The notes beneath the pieces are model-generated. The model ran no database searches. It saw only the letters and a program-made list of their open reading frames with translations, and was not told where the DNA came from. DNA of 64,000 nucleotides from Tubulanus polymorphus (lineage: Eukaryota > Nemertea > Palaeonemertea > Tubulaniformes > Tubulanidae). The stretch lies in the NCBI RefSeq assembly GCF_964204645.1, contig NC_134026.1, positions 2,418,001 through 2,482,000 on the forward strand, given 5' to 3'. Below, in pieces: positions 14,088-37,739 of the stretch. The position numbers and the translations under genes were made by a program. The stretch's first letter is position 1, and the number at the start of each line of letters is the position of its first letter.

Positions 14088-26328
<12,241 letters not shown>

Positions 26329-27204
26329 CTTGAACGGGATTACGACAAATCGATTGGTCACATGACTAACGTAAATTAATAATATATTCAAAAAATCAAA
26401 TCGTAATAGTTTTTCGTACGTGTAATTTAAGGAAAGGGATATGATTTTAATTTCATCGAATAAACATGAACTTTATTCACAAAAGCGCTTTAGATCGTAC
26501 AGGTATCAACATTTTAAAAAAACAACGAGATATTTCGAGATAAAGCGAGGGCGAGTATAAAACAAGGATGCAGATTCGGAATAATGGCTGGGAATCTTTA
26601 CTCGCTCCCCTGTGCTCATTTCATTCAGAAGGAGGCCATTTAGTTAGGTTATGCGGACTAGAGTACTCACGTATTTCGAACGGAGTTTACTATGAGGACT
26701 GAAACGTAGAGACGTCCTCGATCCATTCTCTCATCTTTATTTCATTATCAGAGTCCCCATCTGCACAGTTCAGAGTATCAACCGTCAGGCTCCAGACACG
26801 TCGGCATTCACCAATACTTCAACCTCCACGAAACTCATAAAAAATAAAATAATCAGTTTAGAATCATTGTACCATTCGTGGTTAGGTGACTGAAACGACA
26901 CAAAAACTAATCAGATTACTGACAATGATCCCCTTTCACGGCCTCCTCTCCCCATGTTCCTGCCTATAGATATGAATATCGATTTTTTACAACTGAAACT
27001 ACAATTAACTGATATTTTGATAGATTTGCACATTTTTTCTTGTCAAAACTCACAGACAAATCGTTCAAAAACCTGACATAGTTTTCGTGGTTAAATTTGC
27101 AGGTTTTTGAAAATACTGCAGTTTCTGCCAGAAACCAGGATAGCGAATTACGTTATTTGATTAATTAACAAGCATGAAACAAACGGTATTCACTGCATTT
27201 TTTT
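26329..27204. other. CUX1 upstream region and left flank of the tandem array
   Basis: This carries the presumed CUX1 promoter and 5' UTR. The sequence around the start codon, CAAGATGGCTGCG on the minus strand, resembles a YY1-type ATGGC element. No other gene is visible. Confidence 0.4.
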
Positions 27205-27665
27205 AACAAATAGCACTCAGGTAGGTATCAATAAACCAAGGCATTTTTCTCTTTTATCGGAGCTACGAAAGATGCTATAATGTTTAAACTTAAAACAACA
27301 AAATCGACGTGACATGATGTATGATTGAGCCCTGTGACTGCAGCTGCAGCTGCCTGGCATCAGTCGTAAATATTTTGGAAACAGATCTGATGTTCGCTTA
27401 CGATTACACATATTTTTCGGTTTGCTAGTTTAGTAAATTAATGAAACTTACAGCGATTTATGAAATCCTGTCTCGATTCAAAATTCCTATTTCATCAAAA
27501 TATATGAAATCTCGCCAGTCGAAAGTGAAAGATTTTCACCACGTGATTCAAATGTAGCCGTCGTTTGTTCATTCCAAGTCATCACATACCAAATAATACA
27601 ACAAGCAACTTTAAACATTCACTGTTTTGATGTTAAACTCGCTTCGTCAAATCAAAATTCCTTAA

Positions 27666-29100
27666 AGGGTAACTGACACTTTTTTTTTATTTCAAAATAT
27701 GATGTATTCTATTGATCTATACACTCATCTTCAACCGTTCTGTTCCAAAATGTTTAGTTAACGCGCAATTTGTGATTTTGTAACAAGATTTTTGACCTCA
27801 TTTCGTTGTTTACATCGCTTACTGTTCAGCGTCGGCTAAATCAGCAGGTGCGCGCTGCAACGTCATTACAGGCAGAGCTGAGAAATAGCGTCTATAGAAA
27901 TGTGTTGAATTTTGAGGAAACTGCGTGTATTTTCTGTTATATCTCAATGCCAGATTGTTTTACAGCTTTGAAACTGGCCAGGGAGTTAAAAGGATCTATT
28001 GTCTATTGCATAAACCTATTTCAAAGAATCAATGAGTAATTTGAATAGGCTAAATCGATCAAATTGAAGATGCAGATTTCAATCCGCTGCTATGAAGCTA
28101 TTTTAAAGTACACTATGCTAAGCTCTCAGCACTGTTACTGCTGCTCCATAGTTCACCTATAGTTCAGCACCACAAGCATACTACAGTGTCTTATGTAATC
28201 ACAGATTTCGATCTCGCTAAAGAATAAATAGATTCATATTCGTTTACTATTTTTCAAAGTCATTTAAGACTAAGTAGGCCTAGTTTTAAAACTAACACTT
28301 CAAAACTCTACAAAAACTTTCATAAATTTCTACAGCTTTACAACAAATATTCAAAGAATAATGTTTTTCGATTAAAGTTTCACGCTGCAGAAGAGTTTTG
28401 ATAGATTACATCACAAATCTTTCACAAATGTTATTTCTAAGTTTTAAAATAGGATGGATGAGGAAATATTCTTATTTTGTGACCAAAGCCGCTACCAATA
28501 CGAGGTATATTTCAAGAAAAGAATTGAAATTATTCTTGCGGCTAATTCTGTTTAAGTTTCATCATCAGTTCATTAGTCAAAATATTCTTAGATCTAACCA
28601 TGATCTTACTTACTATCACTAAATGATATTACAAAACGATGATTTAAACATCCGTGTTCCCTGCTGTCTACTAGAAAATGCCATGGATTGCTATTCAAAT
28701 CCTATTTTTGCGCTTAGTTGGAACGGATATGGTCCATTCAACAGTTAAGTATGATCATTAATATGTAGACTTTCAAAATCAAGAGGCATTTTGTCTCAAT
28801 TCGAATGCCAAATAGGTATAAAATTAAGTTGAATTGCTCTTGTAGCTTATTTCCTATTCATTTCTATAGACATCATTTCCGAGCCGTTACTTTAGTGACG
28901 TAGTTCTATTAATAGACACAGTACCACGCGTTCAGCAGAAGCAATGTATACACTGAACAGGTGCGCGAACATCAAAATCATCAATTCTGACTAGATTGAA
29001 AAGATTTGTCCAATTATGAAATCACCTAGCCTTATTGTATACTATAACATATCGTTTAGTGTAAAAAGTAGAAAATCTTTTAAAAAGTGTCAGTTACCCT
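27666..29100. mobile_element. piggyBac-type non-autonomous element, 1,435 bp, inside repeat copy 1
   Basis: AGGGTAACTGACACTTTTT at the left end is perfectly inverted at the right (19 bp). TTAA flanks both sides (27662-27665 and 29101-29104). The sister copies have the unoccupied site, CAAAATTCCTTAACCAAACA, at 31891-31894 and 34680-34683. Inside are only short ORFs (77 and 74 codons) with no transposase motif, so it must have been moved in trans. Confidence 0.95.
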
Positions 29101-32100
29101 TTAACCAAACAATTTCATGCATGAAGTTATACCTAATATATTATCGCACATATTTGCTAGTGGGCTTTATTTTAAGGAATTGGTTAAAATCGACTCATGT
29201 ACTACATTAAGATAACAAGAAATGCAAATTGTTATTAAGTGTTTTCACTAATTGAATCCGGCTTCTAACAATAATATGATCCACTGATGTCTGTGAAGAG
29301 TATCCCTGGAACCTATATCAAAAACCCTTTTACAAGCAGCTACGTATGCTGTCTCTCTCACCGGCTGTTTCATTTTTTTCGTATCTTCGCGAACTGAGCT
29401 TTTTGAAGCATGATATGTGTTTTATTTTAAGAGGCGGGGGTCCAAAGCACATCCTCGGACACGCAGTGAACTTGTCCCTTCGTATAGAGTGACCTCATCA
29501 ATCACAATATACTCAGACCCCTGTATGTTTTATCTTTGAGAGACGGGGGCCCAGCGCACATCCTCAGACATGCTTCGTACAAAGTGATCAATCACAACGT
29601 ACTCAGACCCCTCAGTTTTTTTTTGGGAGTCCACATCTAGCGGATCATACCCTGAAACACTTGTCGTGATGAGCGACATTGTTCGCTTGCTTTCTTACTT
29701 ACCTGTTTCTTGTCTTATTTTTTATTTTTATTTTCATTTTCTTCCCGCCGTTTGAGAGACTGTTGCTCGGAAAAGGATGGGCGTGCATGAAATACCCAAT
29801 TGGCACAAACTGAGAGATTTACTCAACACGATCCAATACAAATAAATCAAAACAACAAGAGTGAATCATAGATCAATAACGGGTTCGATCCCCGAACTAG
29901 TGTTTGCATATGTAGATTGATACCGGGTTCAATCCCCGAACTACTGTACAACTCAACTATACGAAAGTCTACCATCAAAACTTGTGAATAAAAGCTGCTT
30001 CGGAACCAAAGATTACTTATCTCCAAAATAATACAGGATTGAAAAACTACTTGGAGATTATTTACATTATCAAAATGATGTTTTTTTTATTCGGTCTTCT
30101 GTGTAGATATACATGGATGAACTATGGCTTCGCAGTTCAAGGTTTTGCGTCGGATTATATTCAAAATACAAGCAGATAATCGCAGCAGTTCGTTCATTCA
30201 AACGCAAACCGATTCAATCATAAACATTTCAAACACAGCGCGCGAAAATATCCTCGGGTTAGTTGGAAATAAACCTGATTCGAAATATACGTTGTGTATT
30301 GTTTTTCCGTAATCTCGAGTCAAAAGTGAGATTCATAACTGAATTCATTGAATTCATTAAGAGATTCAAATGTAGCTTTAATTCAACATTTCAATCGATG
30401 CATAAAATACCAATATGAAAAACATTTCGAAAAATCTTCGTATGTTCCAGATTTAATGAAAATTTCAGATTCGGTACTCATCTCTCTATATACATAGTGA
30501 TCACAATAGCGAACTTTAGCATTGCTACCTCGAACGTCACGCATCGCTATCATTCCAAACAAGAGCGAAGCGGGTCATTCCGTTATCAGCTTTTAAGAAT
30601 ATTTCAACGGTTCGCTGATTTTAGGGTCGAATAGATTTCAAAATATCGACCAGATTTCGTTTTAACATGGAGAAATACAAGAAATATCGCGTTCATCAAG
30701 GGTCGTTGAATCTGTTCTATATTCAAACATTAAATCATATATTTCTAAAGCTTTGATTAAAGAGAAAAACGATACGACTACTATTTGTCAAAACAACTGT
30801 CACCGCCTTTGTTTCATCAATTGTTAATGTGTGAAATAATGGACCTCGCTGTTCAGGCGTCTGTTCGTTTTCGATAGAAAGTGCATTATTTACCAGAAAC
30901 TGGCTGCAGGTTTAACAACGAAAACCCATAAGATTTGAAAAAAGACTCGACTGTCAGTTTCGCAGGAAATTTGGAAATCTACTAGAATGTACATTCCAGT
31001 AACCGGCAGACTGTAGTTTAGTTTCAAAATCGAATACTTACAAAAACTTAAGAAGACAAGCAGGATGATTGAGAGATAGGGATGAAAGAGGAGGGAAACA
31101 GAACTGAAGTTTTATATTCATAATGATATTTACGCACATCACAGGCTGGAAGAAGTTGGAGAAAGGGGTTTAAGAAAGGAAGGGCTTAGTCAATCACATG
31201 ACGGTATTAAGCCCAGGGCTTCGGAGAAAAATGGTAAAATGCATTAGTGCATGTTCGTCTCTGACCCACAGCCGAGCTGAACTGAGCTGAGCTGAGCTGA
31301 AATCCACTAGTTTATACTTTTTAGTTCATATTATACGAATTATTAAACGAAATCCTCACTTACGTTATCTTGCGGTAACTTTCTGTATCGTTGGACACGA
31401 TAAAACACTGTGTTTTTTTAAACAAATAGCACTCAGGTAGGTATTAATAAACCAAGGTATTTTTCTCTTTTATCGGAGCTACGAAAGATGCTATAATGTT
31501 TTAACTTATTACAACAAAATCGACGTGACATGATGTATGATTCAATGATGAGCCCTGTGACTGCAGCTGCAGTTGCCTGGCATCAGCCGTAAATATTTTG
31601 GAAACAGATCTGATGTTCGCTTACGATTACACATAGTTTTCGGTTTGCTAGTTTAGTAAATTAATAAACTCACAGCGATTTATGAAATCCTGTCTCGATT
31701 CAAAATTCCTATTTCATCAAAAAATATATGAAATCTCGCCAGTCGAAAGTGAAAGATTTTCACCACGTGATTCAAATGTAGCCGTCGTTTGTTCATTCCA
31801 AGTCATCACATACGATACCGAATGATACAACCAGCAACTTTAAATATTCACTGTTTTGATGTTAAACTCGCTTCGTCAAATCAAAATTCCTTAACCAAAC
31901 AATTTCATGCCTGAAGTTATACCTAATATATTATCGCACATATTTGCTAGTGGGCTTTATTTTAAGGAATTGGTTAAAATCGACTCATGTACTACATTAA
32001 GATAACAAGAAATGCTATTTTTTATTAAGTGTTTTCACTAATTGAATTCTGCTTCTAATAATAATATGATCCACTGATGTCTGTGAAGAGTATCTCTGGA

Positions 32101-32911
32101 ACCTATATCAAAAACCCTTTTACAAGCAGCTACGTATGCTGTCTCTCTCACCGGCCGTTTCATTTTTTTTCATATCTTTGCGAACTGAGCTTTTTGAAGC
32201 TTGAAATGTTTTTTTTTTAAGAGGCGGGGGTCCAAAGCACATCCTCGGACACGCAGTGAACTTGTCCCTTCGTATAGAGTGACCTCATCAATCACAATAT
32301 ACTCAGACCCCTGTATGTTTTATCTTTGAGAGACGGGGGCCCAGCGCACATCCTCAGACATGCTTCGTACAAAGTGATCAATCACAACGTACTCAGACCC
32401 CTCAGTTTTTTTTTGGGAGTCCACATCTAGCGGATCATACCCTGAAACACTTGTCGTGATGAGCGACATCGTTCGCTTGCTTTCTTACTTACCTGTTTTT
32501 TGTCTTATTTTTTATTTTTTTATATCATTTTCTTCCCGCCGTTTGAGAGACTGTTGCTCGGAAAAGGATGGGCGTGCATGAAATACCCAATTGGCACAAA
32601 CTGAGAGGTTTACTCAACACGATGCAATAAAAATAAATCAAAACAACATTGAATCATAGATCAATAACGGGTTCGATCCCCGAACTAGTGTTTGCATATG
32701 TAGATTGATACCGGGGTTCAAACCCCGAACTACTGTACAACTCAACTATACGAAAGTCTACCATCAAAACTTGTGAATAAAAGCTGCTTCGGATCCAAAG
32801 ATTACTTATCTCCAAAATAATACAGGATTGAAAAACTACTTGGAGATTATTTACATTATCGAAATGATGTTTTTTTATTCGGTCTTCTGTGTAGATATAC
32901 ATGGATGAACT

Positions 32912-33205
32912 ATGGCTTCGCAGTTCAAGGTTTTGCGTCGGATTATATTCAAAATACGAGCAGATAATCGCAGCAGTTCGTTCATTCAAACGCAAACCGA
33001 TTCAATCATAAACATTTCAAACACAGCGCGCGAAAATATCCTCGGGTTAGTTGGAAATAAACCTGATTCGAAATATACGCTGTGTATTGTTTTTCCGAAT
33101 CTCGAGTCAAAAGTGAGATTCATAACTGAATTCATTGAATTCATTAAGAGATTCAAATGTAGCTTTAATTCAACATTTCAATCGATGCATAAAATACCAA
33201 TATGA
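32912..33205 (+). other. 97-codon ORF in repeat copy 2, broken in copies 1 and 3
   Basis: It begins MASQFKVLRRIIFKIRADN and shows no recognisable domain. The corresponding frames at 30124-30312 and 35683-35871 stop after 62 codons because CCGTAATC replaces CCGAATC, a 1-bp difference. Low similarity to any known protein and lack of splice context make it unlikely to be a gene. Confidence 0.2.
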
Positions 33206-36200
33206 AAAACATTTCGAAAAATCTTCGTATGTTCCAGATTTAATGAAAATTTCAGATTCGGTACTCATCTCTCTATATATATAGTGATCACAGTAGCGAA
33301 CTTTAGCATTGCTACCTCGAACGTCACGCATCGCTATCATTCCAAACAAGAGCGAAGCGGGTCATTCCGTTATCAGCTTTTAAGAATATTTCAACGGTTC
33401 GCTGATTTTAGGGTCGAATAGATTTCAAAATATCGACCAGATTTCGTTTTAACATGGAGAAATACAAGAAATATCGCGTTCATCAAGGGACGTTGAATCT
33501 GTTCTATATTCAAACATTAAATCATAAATATTTCTAAAGCTTTGATTAAAGAGAAAAACGATACGACTACTATTTGTCAAAACTGTCACCGCCTTTGTTT
33601 CATCAATTGTTAATGTGTGAAATAATGGACCTCGCTGTTCAGGCGTCTGTTCGTTTTCGATAGAAAGTGCATTATTTACCAGAAACTGGCTGCAGGTTTA
33701 ACAACGAAAACCCATAACATTTGAAAAAAGACTCGACTGTCAGTTTCGCAGGAAATTTGGAAATTTACTAGAATGTACATTCCAGTAACCGGCAGACTGT
33801 AGTTTAATTTCAAAATCGAATACTTACAAAAACTTTAGAAGACAAGCAGGATGATTGAGAGATAGGGATGAAAGAGGAGGGGAAACAGAACTGAAGTTTT
33901 ATATTCATAATGATATTTACGCACATCACAGGCTGGAAGAAGTTGGAGAAAGGGGTTTAAGAAAGGAAGGGCTTAGTCAATCACATGACGGTATTAAGCA
34001 CAGGGCTTCGGTGAAAAATGGTAAAATGCATTAGTGCATGTTCGTCTTTGACCCACAGCTGAGCTGAACTGAGCTGAGCTGAGCTGAAATCCACTAGTTT
34101 ATACCTTTTTGGTCAATATTATACGAATTATAAAACGAAATCCTCACTTACGTTATCTTGCGGTAACTTTCTGTATCGTTGGACACGATAAAACACTGTG
34201 TTTTTTTAAACAAATAGCACTCAGGTAGGTATTAATAAACCAAGGTATTTTTCTCTTTTATCGGAGCTACGAAAGATGCTATAATGTTTTAACTTATAAC
34301 AACAAAATCGACGTGACATGATGTATGATTCAATGATGAGCCCTGTGACTGCAGCTGCAGTTGCCTGGCATCAGCCGTAAATATTTTGGAAACAGATCTG
34401 ATGTTCGCTTACGATTACACATAGTTTTCGGTTTGCTAGTTTAGTAAATTAATGAAACTCACAGCGATTTATGAAATCCTGTCTCGATTCAAAATTCCTA
34501 TTTCATCAAAAAATATATGAAATCTCGCCAGTCGAAAGTGAAAGATTTTCACCACGTGATTCAAATGTAGCCGTCGTTTGTTCATTCCAAGTCATCACAT
34601 ACGATACCGAATGATACAACCAGCAACTTTAAATATTCACTGTTTTGATGTTAAACTCGCTTCGTCAAATCAAAATTCCTTAACCAAACAATTTCATGCA
34701 TGAAGTTATACCTAATATATTATCGCACATATTTGCTAGTGGGCTTTATTTTAAGGAATTGGTTAAAATCGACTCATGTACTACATTAAGATAACAAGAA
34801 ATGCTATTTTTTATCAAGTGTTTTCACTAATTGAATTCGGCTTCTAATAATAATATGATCCACTGATGTCTGTGAAGAGTATCTCTGGAACCTAAATCAA
34901 AAACCCTTTTACAAGCAGCTACGTATGCTGTCTCTCTCACCGGCCGTTTCATTTTTTTCGTATCTTCGCGAACTGAGCTTTTTGAAGCTTGAAATGTGTT
35001 TTATTTAAGAGGCGGGGGTCCAAAGCACATCCTCGGACACGCAGTGAACTTGTCCCTTTGTATAGAGTGACCTCATCAATCACAATATACTCAAACCCCT
35101 GTATGTTTTATCTTTGAGAGACGGGGGCCCAGCGCACATCCTCAGACATGCTTCGTACAAAGTGATCAATCACAACGTACTCAGACCCCTCAGTTTTTTT
35201 TAGGGAGTCCACATCTAGCGGATCATACCCTGAAACACTTGTCGTGATGAGCGACATTGTTCGCTTGCTTTCTTACTTACCTGTTTTTTGTCTTATTTTT
35301 TATTTCTATTTTCATTTTCTTCCCGCCGTTTGAGAGACTGTTGCTCGGAAAAGGGTGGGCGTGCATGAAGTACCCAATTGGCACAAACTGAGAGATTTAC
35401 TCAACACGATTCAATAAAAATAAATCAAAACAACAGTGAATCATAGATCAATAACGGGTTCGATCCCCGATCTAGTGTTTGCATATGTAGATTGATACCG
35501 GGTTCAATCCCCGAACTACTGTACAACTCAACTATACGAAAGTCTACCATCAAAACTTGTGAATAAAAGCTGCTTCGGATCCAAAGATTACTTATCTCCA
35601 AAATAATACAGGATTGAAAAACTACATTATCAAAATGATGTTTTTTTATTCGGTCTTCTGTGTAGATATACATGGATGAACTATGGCTACGCAGTTCAAG
35701 GTTTTGCGTCGGATTATATTCAAAATACAAGCAGATAATCGCAGCAGTTCGTTCATTCAAACGCAAACCGATTCAATCATAAACATTTCAAACACAGCGC
35801 GCGAAAATATCCTCGGGTTAGTTGGAAATAAACCTGATTCGAAATATACGTTGTGTATTGTTTTTCCGTAATCTCGAGTCAAAAGTGAGATTCATAACTG
35901 AATTCATTGAATTCATTAAGAGATTCAAATGTAGCTTTAATTCAACATTTCAATCGATGCATAAAATACCAATATGAAAAACATTTCGAAAAATCTTCGT
36001 ATGTTCCAGATTTAATGAAAATTTCAGATTCGGTACTCATCTCTCTATATATATAGTGATCGCAGTAGCGAACTTTAGCATTGCTACCTCGAACGTCACG
36101 CATCGCTATCATTCCAAACAAGAGCGAAGCGGGTCATTCCGTTATCAGCTTTTAAGAATATTTCAACGGTTCGCTGATTTTAGGGTCGAATAGATTTCAA

Positions 36201-36950
36201 AATATCGACCAGATTTCGTTTTAACATGGAGAAATACAAGAAATATCGCGTTCATCAAGGGACGTTGAATCTGTTCTATATTCAAACATTAAATCATAAA
36301 TATTTCTAAAGCTTTGATTAAAGAGAAAAACGATACGACTACTATTTGTCAAAACTGTCACCGCCTTTGTTTCATCAATTGTTAATGTGTGAAATAATGG
36401 ACCTCGCTGTTCAGGCGTCTGTTCGTTTTCGATAGAAAGTGCATTATTTACCAGAAACTGGCTGCAGGTTTAACAACGAAAACCCATAACATTTGAAAAA
36501 AGACTCGACTGTCAGTTTCGCAGGAAATTTGGAAATCTACTAGAATGTACATTCCAGTAACCGGCAGACTGTAGTTTAGTTTCAAAATCGAATACTTACA
36601 AAAACTTTAGAAGACAAGCAGGATGATTGAGAGATAGGGATGAAAGGAGAGGGAAACAGAACTGAAGTTTTATATTCATAATGATATCTACGCACATCAC
36701 AGGCTGGAAGAAGTTGGAGAAAGGGGTTTAAGAAAGGAAGGGCTTAGTCAATCACATGACGGTATAAAGCACAGGGCTTCGGAGAAAAATGGTAAAATGC
36801 ATTAGTGCATGTTCGTCTTTGACCCACAGCTGAGCTGAACTGAGCTGAATTCCACTAGTTTATACCTTTTTGGTTCATATTATACGAATTATAAAACGAA
36901 ATCCTCACTTACGTTATCTTGCGGTAACTTTCTGTATCGTCGGACACGAC

Positions 36951-37739
36951 ATAACAACAGCAAGAAGTTTGCAATTTAGATTTAAAATTCATAGTCGAAA
37001 TAAAGCTGGTTCGAAAAGATGGCCGGACTGACGGTCGCACGAGTGTGGAGACATGGGCAAGGACCGTTCATTTGAATATGAATTCACCTAGCGTCATTTC
37101 CCGAGCTCAATTGTCACAGTCAGTGGCGATTCTACCTTTATCGAATTAATTCTACTTAGAATGACTAACTTTTTACTCTTTTCATCATCCAACAAATTAA
37201 TATGAAATCGTATAAATATAAAAGAAAGTTTTTGTTTTGTTATTGATTCCGAAACACTCAGTTCACTGTCGGCCAAGCGTGCACCTTACTCCTGGTTCAT
37301 GATAAGGAGCCATTTCCAACGGCCGGCCGGGCTCAGCCCGTTTGGGCATCGATCCATCGGAGCAAAATGATAACGGGAATAAGGGGAATCCAGGGAATTT
37401 GAATAGGGGGGGGGGGTAAAGCATCAGAGGCCTATGTACTGGTACTACGACCGCGAACCACCGTAGGCGCGAACCCGTCGGCCCAGTCGTTTTTCAAAAA
37501 GTGCATCTAGAAAAGCAAATTGAGTGGCAATGTGCAAATTTCTTAAGCATTCATTGCCACAATATGCGGAGATCAGATAAATCTCGAGCATGCGACTGAG
37601 CTACGTGATGGACTGTATATAGAGTGCAGGTAATCGAACTCCCTTCGGCCGCTGAACGGAGGCTTCCTGTGGCAAGCGAATACTGTGAACGCAAATCCGA
37701 AACCACATCCACATTTTAGGCGCTACGAATGGAAACAAA
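36951..37739. other. NUP88 upstream region
   Basis: It contains GC-rich palindromes (GGCCGGCCGGGC near 37321), a poly-G tract near 37407 and a segment at about 37570-37670 with tRNA-like pieces (GTAGCTCAGTCG and GAGTTCGATTACC on the minus strand) in the wrong order for a functional tRNA, perhaps a SINE relic. The NUP88 promoter should lie at the right end. Confidence 0.4.

Larger units (their letters stand above)
27205..36950. repeat. Three tandem copies of a ~2.8-kb unit
   Basis: Copies begin with AACAAATAGCACTCAGGTAG at 27205, 31421 and 34209; the last ends near 36950. The 2-to-3 spacing is 2,788 bp, and the 1-to-2 spacing is 2,777 bp after removing the 1,439-bp insertion and its extra TTAA. 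Copies differ only by scattered substitutions and short indels. The unit contains an imperfect ~109-bp internal duplication (CACATCCTCGGACACGCAG against CACATCCTCAGACATGCTT), a GAGCT-type mini-repeat and two tRNA T-arm-like motifs. I see no convincing protein gene, snRNA, 5S rRNA or complete tRNA. Confidence 0.95.

Noticed and set aside
27806-28622. 77- and 74-codon ORFs inside the piggyBac-type element
   Set aside because: Too short for a transposase and without DDD motifs; the element is probably non-autonomous.
29876-29946. A functional tRNA gene in the array unit
   Set aside because: Only the T-arm-like part is present; no acceptor stem, D-arm or anticodon arm can be folded around it.
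32654-32995. 113-codon minus-strand ORFs in the array (also 35425-35766)
   Set aside because: The GFEPR- and GIEPV-type ends come from the tRNA-like GGTTCGATCC motif, and the frame is not kept in copy 1.
37570-37670. tRNA gene upstream of NUP88
   Set aside because: The T-arm-like and D-arm-like pieces occur in permuted order with no acceptor stem; at best a SINE relic.
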